Origin: JBBPYR01 sp038199755
Lineage (GTDB): Bacteria > Chloroflexota > Ktedonobacteria > Ktedonobacterales > Ktedonobacteraceae
DNA length: 32,899 bases
Assembly: GCA_038199755.1 (NCBI GenBank)
Contig: JBBPYR010000037.1
Location: 1-32,899 of the forward strand
Direction of reading: 5' to 3'
The notes under the pieces were generated by a model, which did no database searches, was not told the origin of the DNA, and saw nothing but the letters and a program-made list of their open reading frames with translations. Position numbers and translations under genes: made by a program. Of the stretch, positions 1 to 8,329 are shown in pieces. Position 1 is the stretch's first letter; each line of letters begins with the position of its first letter.

Positions 1-42
1 ATCACGCCTTGCATGGTGCGGTCTTCTTGCTGCACTACGAGC

Positions 43-2178
43 TTACAATAGTTTGGCTAACGCCTCTGCTTCGTTGACGGGGGCCTGGCACGCGAAGTTC
101 TGGCAGACATAAGCCGTCGCCTTGCCAGCCTTCAAAGGGCGATCAGCGAGGAGTGGCACCGTTTGCACGGCCTGCTGATCGTTCACCAGACAAGAGGCCA
201 GTACGCTATCAGGCTGGTATCGTTCATTGACGACCCTGAGCAGAGCTGGCGTGCTTAATCCCTGCTCGTCGCCGATGATCGCAATTTCCTTGCTGGCAGA
301 GAGGGCAAAATCCAGCGCACTAAGCACATGCCCGAATGCCTGCGGATGTTGCGCCATTACGTCTGCCAGCGGTTGCAGATAGTTCTCCGCCCGCTGCCGA
401 TAGGATGTCTCGCCCGTAAAGGCTGCCAGGCGCAACAGTACATCAATAGCCACACTGTTACCAGCGGGAATGGCGTTATCCATGATATCTTTAGGGCGAC
501 TAATCAATGCCTCGTGATCGCTACCCGTATCGAAAAAGCCACCATTTGTCTCGTCGGCAAACAACACAATGGCCTCGTCCATCAGCTTACGAGCCGTGGC
601 GAACCAGTTCGGCTCAAAGCTCGCCTCGTACAGTGCGAGTAAACCATCGGCAAAAAAGGCGTAATCCTCCAGGTAGCCATTGAGACGCGCCCGCCCATCT
701 TTATAGGTTCGCAAGAGGCGACCATCTTTATACAGTTCACTCCACAGAAAATTCGCGTTATTGATAGCTACCTGTAGGTAGTCAGCACGATTGAGGTAGC
801 GAGCCGCCTCCGCGAAACTTCGTAGCATCATGCCATTCCATGAGGTCAATATCTTCTCATCTCGTGCTGGCTTGATGCGCTGCTCTCGCAAGCTAAAGAG
901 CGTTGCGCGACCACGCTGCAAGGCTTCCTGTAGTGCCTCTTCACTGATCTGGGCCTCATCGATCTGTTCCGCCCCTTCATCTACATGCAGGATATTCTTG
1001 CCCTCGAAATTCCCTTCCGCTGTGACGCCATAATAGTCCATAAAGACGTTCGCATCATCGCTTAACAGGTGTGTGCTGATTTCCAGCGGGGTCCAGACAA
1101 AGAACTTGCCCTCAACGCCCTCGCTATCCGCATCCTGCGTTGAGTAAAAGCCACCTTCGGGCGAAACCATCTCGCGCACCACATAATCCAGCGTTTCCTC
1201 GACAATACGCCGATAGAACGGATTACCCGTTACCAGATACGCATGCAGGTAAACACGACTCAGCAGCGCGTTATCATACAACATCTTCTCAAAGTGTGGC
1301 ACCAGCCACTCGGCATCAACCGAGTAACGATGAAAACCGCCGCCCAGATGGTCATAGATGCCGCCATTGGCCATCTGCTGTAGTGAACGTTCGATGATCT
1401 CCAACTCCGAAAACTGCTGTTGCACGCTTTTCGCCGCTAGATCGCCTTTAAGACGATGCAAGTGGATGCGTAACAACAATTCCAGCGACATCGTGTTGGG
1501 AAACTTAGGTGCATTGCCAAAACCACCATGCTCAACATCAAAGTCCTTGGCCAGTTGGGCGCTGGCGACGTTGAAACGATCAAGCGGGGCCGCGTCTGCT
1601 GGGAGCGCGGGGCTGCGCCGTAAAGGTGCATCGCTATGCCCTTTCAAGTAATTCGCGACCTCGTTGGCCTGCTCTTCTATCGACGCCCGCTGCGTCTTGT
1701 AGGCATTCGCCATTGTCAGTAGAATGCGTGGAAAGCCCGGCATCGTCTGCGTTCCATAACGGCGATCACTGGGTGGAAAGTAGGTCCCACCATAAAACGG
1801 GCGTCCATCCGGCGTCAAAAAGACGGTCATCGGCCAGCCGCCCTGGTGCGTCAGAGCCTGCACCGCCTGCATATAGATGCCATCAATATCGGGTCGCTCC
1901 TCGCGATCTACCTTTATCGAGACAAAGTTTTCATTCATCAATTGCGCGATCTGCTCATTTTCAAACGACTCGCGCTCCATCACATGGCACCAGTGGCAAG
2001 CCGAATAGCCCACACTCAACAAAATGGGTTTATCCTCGCGCTGCGCCTGCTGCAACGCCTCCTCGCCCCAGGGATACCATGCCACAGGATTATGGGCATG
2101 TTGCAACAGATATGGGCTCGTCTCGTTGATGAGACGGTTAGTATGCTTATGTTGTTGTCCTTGTATTGCTTCTGACAT
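43..2178 (-). CDS. Thioredoxin domain-containing protein, YyaL/SPATA20 family (DUF255)
   Basis: Protein of 711 aa. The N-terminal thioredoxin-like domain (DsbH type) carries a CHWC motif at about residues 61-64, inside SACHWCHVMERESF. The rest looks like the alpha/alpha-barrel, glycosidase-like region of this family (for example GGFHRYSVD, WLVPHFEKMLYDNA, LTSWNGMM). Length and motif order match full-length YyaL/SPATA20 proteins. The cellular role of the family is poorly defined, so only a redox or sugar-related cytoplasmic function can be suggested. An ATG at 2193 is also possible, but GGAGAG lies six bases before the ATG at 2178, so the later start is preferred. It diverges from the PEP-utilising enzyme at 2376. 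Bases 1-42, downstream of its stop, show nothing recognisable. Confidence 0.88.
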   Translation of the reverse strand: MSEAIQGQQHKHTNRLINETSPYLLQHAHNPVAWYPWGEEALQQAQREDKPILLSVGYSACHWCHVMERESFENEQIAQLMNENFVSIKVDREERPDIDGIYMQAVQALTHQGGWPMTVFLTPDGRPFYGGTYFPPSDRRYGTQTMPGFPRILLTMANAYKTQRASIEEQANEVANYLKGHSDAPLRRSPALPADAAPLDRFNVASAQLAKDFDVEHGGFGNAPKFPNTMSLELLLRIHLHRLKGDLAAKSVQQQFSELEIIERSLQQMANGGIYDHLGGGFHRYSVDAEWLVPHFEKMLYDNALLSRVYLHAYLVTGNPFYRRIVEETLDYVVREMVSPEGGFYSTQDADSEGVEGKFFVWTPLEISTHLLSDDANVFMDYYGVTAEGNFEGKNILHVDEGAEQIDEAQISEEALQEALQRGRATLFSLREQRIKPARDEKILTSWNGMMLRSFAEAARYLNRADYLQVAINNANFLWSELYKDGRLLRTYKDGRARLNGYLEDYAFFADGLLALYEASFEPNWFATARKLMDEAIVLFADETNGGFFDTGSDHEALISRPKDIMDNAIPAGNSVAIDVLLRLAAFTGETSYRQRAENYLQPLADVMAQHPQAFGHVLSALDFALSASKEIAIIGDEQGLSTPALLRVVNERYQPDSVLASCLVNDQQAVQTVPLLADRPLKAGKATAYVCQNFACQAPVNEAEALAKLL

Positions 2179-2300
2179 TGTCGCTCTCTCCATGATCTTC
2201 TAACACCTTCACGCTATGGTCATTGTACGATATTTTCCTGAGAGTATTCAGAAGGTGGTTGACTATCACCTCTTGACTTTTGCTCATCTGTAACCTACTA

Positions 2301-2312
2301 TTCCATATGGAA
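2301..2312. promoter_or_regulatory. 12-bp perfect palindrome, candidate operator
   Basis: The sequence TTCCATATGGAA is a perfect palindrome in the divergent intergenic region. It lies 6 bp before the proposed -35 box of the RPH-like gene. Its position suits an operator. No regulator can be assigned; the TetR gene at 5243 is only a nearby candidate. Confidence 0.35.
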
Positions 2313-2318
2313 CATAAT

Positions 2319-2347
2319 TTGACTAGATAAGATAAAATAGTCATACA
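2319..2347 (+). promoter_or_regulatory. Possible sigma-70 promoter of the RPH-like gene
   Basis: TTGACT (2319-2324) is followed after 17 bp by CATACA (2342-2347), 28 bp before the ATG at 2376. The -35 box and spacing are good; the -10 box is weak. Confidence 0.4.
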
Positions 2348-2375
2348 GTCATAGCGTTAGCAAAGGGACACGAAA

Positions 2376-5051
2376 ATGAGTATTGAACAACATACTCCCT
2401 CCATCACGCTCGTGCTGCCACTGGATGCGCCCACCGCCACCCTCGAACGGGTAGGTGGCAAAGGCGCATCATTGGCACGCATGGCGGCGGCTGGCCTCCC
2501 CATACCTCCCGGTTTTCACATCACCACCACGGCATACCTTCACTTTGTCGCAGCCAACAATCTGCAAGAGGCTATCTTAGCAGCGGTAGCCGCTGCGACA
2601 CCCAGCAATCCCGCCTCGCTAGAAACCGCCTCCTCACAGATCGCACAACTTTTCATACAAGGGGCAATACCAGACGATATCGCCATAACTATTCGCCAAG
2701 CCTACAGACAGCTCGGCGATGGCAACGTGGCAGTCGCGGTGCGCTCCTCTGCCACGGCGGAAGACCTGCCAGGCATGTCCTTCGCTGGCCAGCAAGAGAC
2801 CTACCTGAATATGCGCGGTGAAGGTAGCGTGCTCGCTGCCGTTAAACGCTGCTGGGCCTCGTTGTGGACTGCCCGCGCCATCGGCTATCGGGCACGCCAA
2901 GGCATTGCGCCAGACGATGTCAGCCTTGCCGTTGTCGTGCAGCAACTCGTGCCAGCCGATGCCGCTGGTATCCTCTTCACCGCCAACCCGCTTACGGGCG
3001 CACGCGATCAAATCATGATTAACGCCGCCTGGGGTCTGGGCGAGGCCATCGTCAGCGGCCAGGTCACACCCGACACACTCACCGTTGAAAAAGCGAGTGG
3101 CAAGATCATCGCCCAGGAGATTAGCGAAAAACAGGTGATGACGATTCGTACAGAGCTAGGCACGCAGGAGGAATCTGTTCCTGTTGGCCAGCGGACCGTG
3201 GCAGTGCTCAGCCCAGCACAGGCGGCAGAACTTACGCGCATCAGCGTCCAGATCGAGCACCTTTACGAGCAGCCAATGGATATTGAATGGGCCTTGCACA
3301 ACAACCAGTTCTTCATCGTGCAAGCACGACCCATCACGGCACTCCCCGCACTCCCGACAGTCACCACGACACAAGCAGTGACAGAAACTATGAGCTGGAA
3401 TTTACCCAAGCCCAAAGGCCACTACGCCCGATCCAGTGTGATAGAACTATTGCCAGATCCACTCACACCGCTATTCGCCACACTCGGACTGCCATACTGG
3501 AACAAGGCCACACATGATCTTCTAGTTGAGGTGAATCTAGGAAGCCTCGATAGTCAGCTTGTCACCATCAACGACTATTGCTACTATGATGTTAGTTTCA
3601 CAGCCGCCCAGAGTGTCAGCCTACTGCTCACATTACCGCGCTTACTTCCAGCGTTTGGAGGCGTTATGCGCACAGCACGACAACGCTGGGAACAAGAGGC
3701 GAGTCCAGCCTATACGCAACGTGCGCGGCAATGGGAAGCGCAAGACCTGACCAGCATAAGCACTACTGCCTTGCTCAACGGTGTTCGTGCCTTGCTCGAC
3801 GTGGCGGCATATTACTACCTCACCATTCAGAGCGGCATCTTGCCAGCTGCCTATATGAGCGAGAGCCTGTTCACGCTCGTCTATGATAAACTGCTCAAGC
3901 GACAGGGCGACCCACCAGCGTTAACCTTCTTTCTTGGCTATGACAGCACACCCATTCAGGCCGAAAAATCGCTCTATGATCTGGCGCAGTGGGCAAGAGC
4001 ACAAACGGGCTTGGCAGATACCATCACACAGCTCTCCGCCGACCAATTCACCTCTGCCTATCAAGAGAAGCAACTGGCAGGCGTGGCTGAGACGACATGG
4101 GCCGAGTTTTGCCAACGCTTGGCAGCCCATCTAGCGCGCTTCGGGCATACCATCTACGATCTCGATTTTGCCAAAAAGTTGCCAATTGAAGAGCCTGCCT
4201 CACAGCTTGAAACGCTCAAATACTTCTTGAGCGGCACAGCTGCTAATCCCTACACACGGCAGGCCACATCCACGCAGCAGCGCGAGCAGGCGATGCGTAC
4301 ACTCAAAGGTAGACTGGGAAAAGTGCGTCTATCACTCTTCTGGCGTCTTTTACGACCAGCACAGCGCTTCGCCCCTCTGCGCGAGGACGCTCTAGCGGAT
4401 GTCGGTCTGGGCTGGCCAGTGCTCCGGCACATGCTCTATGAAATTGCGCGCCGCCTGATCGCGGCAGAGGCCATTACACAGCCAGACGACATCTTCTGGC
4501 TGACAGCAGACGAGGTAGCAGCGTCTACACACGCCCTCGACCATGCACAAACACCCACCAAGTATCAGGCAGTGGTAAGTGAACGGCGTAGCATCTGGGA
4601 GTTGGAACGCAAAGTGACGCCCCCATCATCATTGCCCCTTAAAACGCCAGCGCGTTTCTTAGGCTTCGACTTTCGCGGCATGTTACCAGCAAACACTGAG
4701 CAGCAGGAAGGCAATGTCATCAAAGGCATCGGTGCCAGCCCTGGCCGCATTGAAGGCATCGCGCGTGTGCTTCACGGCCCCGATGAATTCGAGCAGATGC
4801 ATGCAGGCGATATTCTGGTGGCAAAGATCACCACACCCGCCTGGACACCCTTGTTTGCGCTGGCCGCAGGCATCATCACCGATGTTGGTGGCCCCCTCAG
4901 CCACAGTTCCATCGTGGCCCGTGAATATCACATTCCCGCTGTGCTCGGCACGGGTGTCGCCACCGCCCGCCTGCACAGTGGGCAGCGCATCACCGTCGAT
5001 GGTGACGCGGGCACTATCACGTTAATGGACATGAATGCATTAACAGGGTAA
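2376..5051 (+). CDS. PEP-utilising enzyme, rifampicin phosphotransferase (RPH)-like
   Basis: Protein of 891 aa. Residues about 1-345 form a PEP synthase-type ATP-binding region: GGKGASLARM at 27-36, AVRSSATAEDLPGMSFAGQQ at 121-140, and VQARPIT at the end. The C-terminus (about 790-891) is the swivelling phosphohistidine domain, with GGPLSHSSIVARE giving the predicted catalytic His843. The PEP/pyruvate TIM barrel found in true PEP synthase and PPDK is absent, and an unrelated helical middle region of about 430 residues lies between the two domains. This order (ATP domain, substrate domain, His domain) and this length are those of rifampicin phosphotransferase. The family uses ATP, via a phosphohistidine, to phosphorylate a hydroxyl on the substrate. 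The substrate here is unknown, because the middle domain cannot be assigned by eye. AAAGGGA precedes the ATG. Downstream are a structured repeat, a TetR regulator and a hydrolase. Confidence 0.85.
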   Translation: MSIEQHTPSITLVLPLDAPTATLERVGGKGASLARMAAAGLPIPPGFHITTTAYLHFVAANNLQEAILAAVAAATPSNPASLETASSQIAQLFIQGAIPDDIAITIRQAYRQLGDGNVAVAVRSSATAEDLPGMSFAGQQETYLNMRGEGSVLAAVKRCWASLWTARAIGYRARQGIAPDDVSLAVVVQQLVPADAAGILFTANPLTGARDQIMINAAWGLGEAIVSGQVTPDTLTVEKASGKIIAQEISEKQVMTIRTELGTQEESVPVGQRTVAVLSPAQAAELTRISVQIEHLYEQPMDIEWALHNNQFFIVQARPITALPALPTVTTTQAVTETMSWNLPKPKGHYARSSVIELLPDPLTPLFATLGLPYWNKATHDLLVEVNLGSLDSQLVTINDYCYYDVSFTAAQSVSLLLTLPRLLPAFGGVMRTARQRWEQEASPAYTQRARQWEAQDLTSISTTALLNGVRALLDVAAYYYLTIQSGILPAAYMSESLFTLVYDKLLKRQGDPPALTFFLGYDSTPIQAEKSLYDLAQWARAQTGLADTITQLSADQFTSAYQEKQLAGVAETTWAEFCQRLAAHLARFGHTIYDLDFAKKLPIEEPASQLETLKYFLSGTAANPYTRQATSTQQREQAMRTLKGRLGKVRLSLFWRLLRPAQRFAPLREDALADVGLGWPVLRHMLYEIARRLIAAEAITQPDDIFWLTADEVAASTHALDHAQTPTKYQAVVSERRSIWELERKVTPPSSLPLKTPARFLGFDFRGMLPANTEQQEGNVIKGIGASPGRIEGIARVLHGPDEFEQMHAGDILVAKITTPAWTPLFALAAGIITDVGGPLSHSSIVAREYHIPAVLGTGVATARLHSGQRITVDGDAGTITLMDMNALTG

Positions 5052-5067
5052 TAACGCAGAAACTGCT

Positions 5068-5170
5068 GTAGGGACCAGCTTCAGCGCGTCCCAGAGGCGA
5101 TTTATCGCCTGTGATCCAGTGCATCTCGTGCAATGAATTGCACGTTGGACGCGCTGAAGCTGGTCCCTAC
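5068..5170. repeat. 103-bp cruciform repeat (REP/MITE-like) with 24-bp perfect arms
   Basis: Perfect 24-bp inverted arms lie at 5068-5091 and 5147-5170. They enclose two further perfect hairpins: AGGCGAT-TT-ATCGCCT at 5095-5110 and CGTGCAAT-GA-ATTGCACG at 5127-5144. The whole unit folds as a three-stem junction. The arm ends read GTAGGGAC...GTCCCTAC. There is no ORF inside. It fills the gap between the RPH-like gene and the TetR gene and could act as a terminator, a mobile REP-like unit or both. Confidence 0.75.
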
Positions 5171-5242
5171 GGATAGGGTTCCATTGTTACCCGTTTCATT
5201 TATTCATCGCCATTAACATTCACGCTACAAGGAGCATCAAAG

Positions 5243-5968
5243 TTGTCCAACTCGCAAAACGGCAAAACACCAGCACCAGAGGAGAACAGCAAGCGTCAAG
5301 AACGCGCACAACGCATTCTTGACGCCGCCTCTGAACTCATTCAGCGCTGGGGCTATCGCAAAACCACCATTGATGACATCGCGAAGCAGGCAGGTGTTGC
5401 CAAAGGCACCATCTACCTGCACTGGAAGACACGCGAGGAGTTGTTCATGGCCCTGATCCTACGCGAACGCTTGAACGCGGGCAAACAGCTTGCCCAACAA
5501 CTCGCCGACACGCCGGATGGAGGCACACTACATGCCATTATCAAATACGCCACGCTTGCCGCCCTGCAAAATCCGCTGCTCAAGGCGTTAATGATACGCG
5601 ACACCGACATGTTAGGCGAACTTGCGCGTAGCCACAGCGGAGAACTCGACATTGAACAACGCACAGCCTCTTCTCATCAGCTCATCAACACGATGCGCGA
5701 CAAAGGACTTGTTCGCACCGATATCAGCCTAGAAGCGCAAATCTACATGCTCTCCGCCATTGCCACTGGCTTCATCGTCGTGGATCAATTCTTGCCGGAC
5801 CGCTATATTCTCCCTCAGCAAGAGGCGATGAATCTGCTGGCCGAGACCATACAACGCACCTTTGAGGAACGCCAACCCTCACCACCGGAGCAGCAAGAGA
5901 TGGTGGTAGCATTCGACCACGTTCTTGAAGATATGCGCGACCGACATCAAGAGGAGCTAGGGCAATGA
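5243..5968 (+). CDS. TetR/AcrR family transcriptional regulator
   Basis: Protein of 241 aa. The N-terminal TetR DNA-binding domain occupies about residues 20-70, with the helix-turn-helix TTIDDIAKQAGVAKGTIYLH at 41-60 followed by WKTREELF. The remaining 170 residues are the variable ligand-binding and dimerisation half. The start is a TTG with AAGGAG eight bases upstream; no in-frame ATG is better placed. The stop overlaps the start of the next gene as ATGA, so the regulator and hydrolase are almost certainly co-translated. Genes of this type usually repress their own operon in response to a small molecule. The ligand is not visible from sequence. Confidence 0.9.
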   Translation: MSNSQNGKTPAPEENSKRQERAQRILDAASELIQRWGYRKTTIDDIAKQAGVAKGTIYLHWKTREELFMALILRERLNAGKQLAQQLADTPDGGTLHAIIKYATLAALQNPLLKALMIRDTDMLGELARSHSGELDIEQRTASSHQLINTMRDKGLVRTDISLEAQIYMLSAIATGFIVVDQFLPDRYILPQQEAMNLLAETIQRTFEERQPSPPEQQEMVVAFDHVLEDMRDRHQEELGQ

Positions 5969-6792
5969 CCTCGCACACACCTGCTAATGATTTTCCTAGA
6001 ACACAGTACACGCTAACACGCGACGGTTGCCCTATTCATTATTGGATCAGTGGCTTAGAGCAGCACCCACTTGTTGTGCTAACCCATGGCGCAACCGTCG
6101 ATCATCACACATTCGACGTTCAACTGCCAGTGCTAACGCAACACTATCGCGTGCTCACCTGGGATGTGCGAGGCCACGGCCTTTCGCAGCCGATCGGGAA
6201 CGCCTTCTCCATTCGTAGTGCGGTCGATGATCTGCTTGCCATCCTGGATCAATTGGGCGAGCAAGAGGTCGCCCTGATCGGGCAATCCATGGGTGGCAAC
6301 ATCGCACAGGAACTCCTGTTTTTACATCCAGAGCGCGTAAAAGCGTTAGTGGCAATGGATTGCGCCTGCAACACCTTCAAACTCTCGCCCCTCGAAAAAT
6401 ACGCACTGGCCATCTCACCCACCATCCTGCGCCTCTACCCCTATGACCTGCTCTTACGCCAAGCTGCTGAGCGTTCTGCCACCACAAGCGCGGCACACCA
6501 CTACATCTACGAGGCATCGCGCCAAATCCCCAGAGAAAGCTACATCACCATTCTCGTCGAAACCAGCCTCTGCCTCCATGATGAACCTGACTATACGATA
6601 ACAAAGCCGCTTTTGCTTCTACGCGGCGACCATGACAACCTGGGCAACTTCAAGAAGATCATGCCCCTCTGGGCTAAACGCGACCCTAATAGCAGCTATA
6701 TCATCGTTCCCCATGCTGGACATTGCGCCAATCAGGATAACCCAGCGTTCGTGAATGAAGCCATAGTAGGGTTTTTGCAACAACATACTTGA
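5965..6792 (+). CDS. Alpha/beta fold hydrolase
   Basis: Protein of 275 aa with a complete hydrolase signature: oxyanion region LTHGATVDHHTF, nucleophile elbow GQSMGG (Ser108), an acidic residue in LLLRGDHDN, and a catalytic histidine in PHAGHCANQDNP near the C-terminus. The length is typical of small soluble esterase- or epoxide-hydrolase-like members. It overlaps the TetR gene by 4 bp (ATGA), with GAGGAG eight bases before the ATG, so it is probably the regulator's main target. The substrate is unknown. Its stop lies about 40 bp before the remnant of an IS607 transposase gene. Confidence 0.87.
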   Translation: MTSHTPANDFPRTQYTLTRDGCPIHYWISGLEQHPLVVLTHGATVDHHTFDVQLPVLTQHYRVLTWDVRGHGLSQPIGNAFSIRSAVDDLLAILDQLGEQEVALIGQSMGGNIAQELLFLHPERVKALVAMDCACNTFKLSPLEKYALAISPTILRLYPYDLLLRQAAERSATTSAAHHYIYEASRQIPRESYITILVETSLCLHDEPDYTITKPLLLLRGDHDNLGNFKKIMPLWAKRDPNSSYIIVPHAGHCANQDNPAFVNEAIVGFLQQHT

Positions 6793-6829
6793 CTCATCAT
6801 TTGCTAAATGCTACTATCTATATATCCTC

Positions 6830-7052
6830 TACAGCATTCGGAGCAAACTACATCTTGACCTTATTAGAGGCACAAGGACGCACCGTTGAGATGGTCAATC
6901 TGGCAGACGACGACCAGGAAGACTTGATACAAGATTTGAGCAGTATTTTCTATCGTTTTTGTGCTCGTTTGTATGGGCAACGCCGCGCCAAACACAAAAC
7001 CGAAACCATTATGAAGCAGCTCCAAGCAAAGGATGACGAGTCATGCAACTAG
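6830..7052 (+). pseudogene. Truncated tnpA, C-terminal fragment of IS607 serine recombinase
   Basis: From about 6830 the reading frame encodes a fragment matching the last ~75 residues of the intact recombinase at 23343. Shared blocks include CARLYGQRRA, KTETI and KQL. The MerR-like helix-turn-helix and the catalytic serine (YARVSS in the intact copy) are missing, so the product cannot catalyse transposition. An open frame extends upstream to a TTG at 6789, overlapping the hydrolase stop, but that part has no similarity to transposase. The last 10 bp overlap the start of tnpB, as in the intact copy. Confidence 0.85.
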
Positions 7053-8239
7053 TTGAGCAGCATTGTATCAGCAAGCATGATGCACGCTACGCCGTGATTG
7101 ACGCGGCGGCGTTTGCCTCCAAGAATCTGTACAATGCTGCCAACTATCTTGTTCGTCAAGCCTTCATCTTTGAACATCGCTACTTGGGCTTTGGAGAGGT
7201 TTTCCATCTCATCAAAGGGCATGAAGCGTACAAAGCCTTACCTCGGAAGGTAAGCAATGATGCCTTGAGGCTGCTTGACAAGAACTGGAAAAGCTACTTT
7301 GCCGCCTGTCTGGTCTGGAATGAGCACCCTGAAAAGTTTCTCGGACATCCCAAACTGCCCAAGTACAAGGACAAAGAGAAGGGGCGCAACATCCTTGTCT
7401 ATGATCTTCAAGCCTTGAGCAAGGTCGGACTCAGAAAGGGTTTGATACAACCCTCTCAGTTAGGCATTGAGATACCAACCAAACAGACGAACGTCAAGCA
7501 AGTACGCATTGTTCCCAAAGTCAGTCACTACGTGGTGGAAGTCGTCTATGAGCAAGAGCCTGTACAGGCAAGCGTAGATGCCTCTCTGGTCGCGGGGATT
7601 GACTTAGGGCTGAATAATCTGGCAACCATCACGAGCAACAAGCCTCGGTTTGTCCCTGTTCTCATCAATGGCAAGCCGCTCAAGAGTATCAATCAGGGAT
7701 ACAACAAGCGGCGTGCTGAATTGCAAAGCCGCTTACAAGGCAATCAGCACACCTCTCGACAACTTGAGCAGATCACGGATAAACGCAATAGGCGCGTCAA
7801 GCACCTCTTGCACCTTGCCAGTCGTCGGGTGATTGACCTCTTGCTTGCAGAAGGAATAGGCACGCTCATTATCGGGCATAACCCTGAGTGGAAACAAGAG
7901 ATCAACATCGGTAAGCGCAACAATCAGAACTTTGTGAATATCCCTCATGCTAAGTTCATTGACCTCCTCACCTATAAAGCAAAGCTCGTCGGGGTCCAGG
8001 TGATTATCACGGAAGAAAGCTATACCAGCAAGTGCAGCTTCTTAGACCGTGAAGACATCTGTCAACACGAGCAGTACATGGGCAAGCGCGTGAAACGTGG
8101 GCTCTTCCGTTCTGCCGATGGACACCGCTACCATGCCGATGTGAACGGGGCCTATAACATTATCAGGAAAGTACTCCCTAACGCTTTCGAGCAAAGGGAT
8201 AGCGGATGTGCAGTCCATCCCAGACGGTTACACGTCTAA
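7043..8239 (+). CDS. tnpB: TnpB-family RNA-guided nuclease of IS607 element (copy 1)
   Basis: Protein of 398 aa, uninterrupted. The RuvC-like core shows Asp187 (GIDLGLNNL) and Asp366 (HADVNGAYNI). At the usual RuvC-II glutamate site the sequence reads LIIGHNPEWK, with no Glu at the IED position. Glu324-Glu325 before SYTSK are a likely replacement. The Cys4 zinc ribbon of standard TnpB is absent. TnpB proteins are RNA-guided DNA nucleases that help maintain their transposon; nuclease activity here is inferred. The ATG overlaps the tnpA remnant by 10 bp, with AAGGA upstream. The 3' end of the gene also forms part of a predicted RNA structure. The coding frame has survived although tnpA is broken. 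Confidence 0.88.
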   Translation: MQLVEQHCISKHDARYAVIDAAAFASKNLYNAANYLVRQAFIFEHRYLGFGEVFHLIKGHEAYKALPRKVSNDALRLLDKNWKSYFAACLVWNEHPEKFLGHPKLPKYKDKEKGRNILVYDLQALSKVGLRKGLIQPSQLGIEIPTKQTNVKQVRIVPKVSHYVVEVVYEQEPVQASVDASLVAGIDLGLNNLATITSNKPRFVPVLINGKPLKSINQGYNKRRAELQSRLQGNQHTSRQLEQITDKRNRRVKHLLHLASRRVIDLLLAEGIGTLIIGHNPEWKQEINIGKRNNQNFVNIPHAKFIDLLTYKAKLVGVQVIITEESYTSKCSFLDREDICQHEQYMGKRVKRGLFRSADGHRYHADVNGAYNIIRKVLPNAFEQRDSGCAVHPRRLHV

Positions 8240-8266
8240 ACAGAGCCGTAGTTGTCTAGGGTTTCT
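8200..8266 (+). ncRNA. Predicted 3' part of omega (reRNA) guide scaffold, copy 1
   Basis: Two tandem hairpins overlap the last codons of tnpB: GGATG (8204-8208) with CATCC (8216-8220), and AGACG (8222-8226) with CGTCT (8233-8237) around the loop GTTACA. The second stem has the same loop but changed, still paired, bases in copy 2. Similarity to copy 2 ends with GTTTCT at 8261-8266. In known TnpB systems the guide RNA overlaps the tnpB 3' end and continues past the right end, so a guide would start near 8267. The 5' limit of the RNA is unknown. Confidence 0.5.
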
Positions 8267-8329
8267 GATACTGTTACCTCTATATCATAGTCAAATGATT
8301 ATACAATAGAGGATTAAGAGGAGCACACA

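Larger units (their letters stand above)
6830..8266 (+). mobile_element. Damaged IS607-family element, copy 1
   Basis: This element contains the last quarter of a serine-recombinase gene and an intact tnpB in the same arrangement as the complete copy at 23274-25173. Homology to the complete copy begins near 6830, so the left end, the promoter and about 120 tnpA codons are gone. The right end is placed just after GTTTCT (8261-8266), the last block shared with copy 2, whose right junction is independently fixed by a split gene. IS607 elements leave no target duplication, so none is expected. Confidence 0.72.

Noticed and set aside
6789..6830. Start of the 87-aa frame upstream of the tnpA remnant
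   Set aside because: The TTG overlaps the hydrolase stop, and the first residues do not match the recombinase, so this part is not treated as coding.
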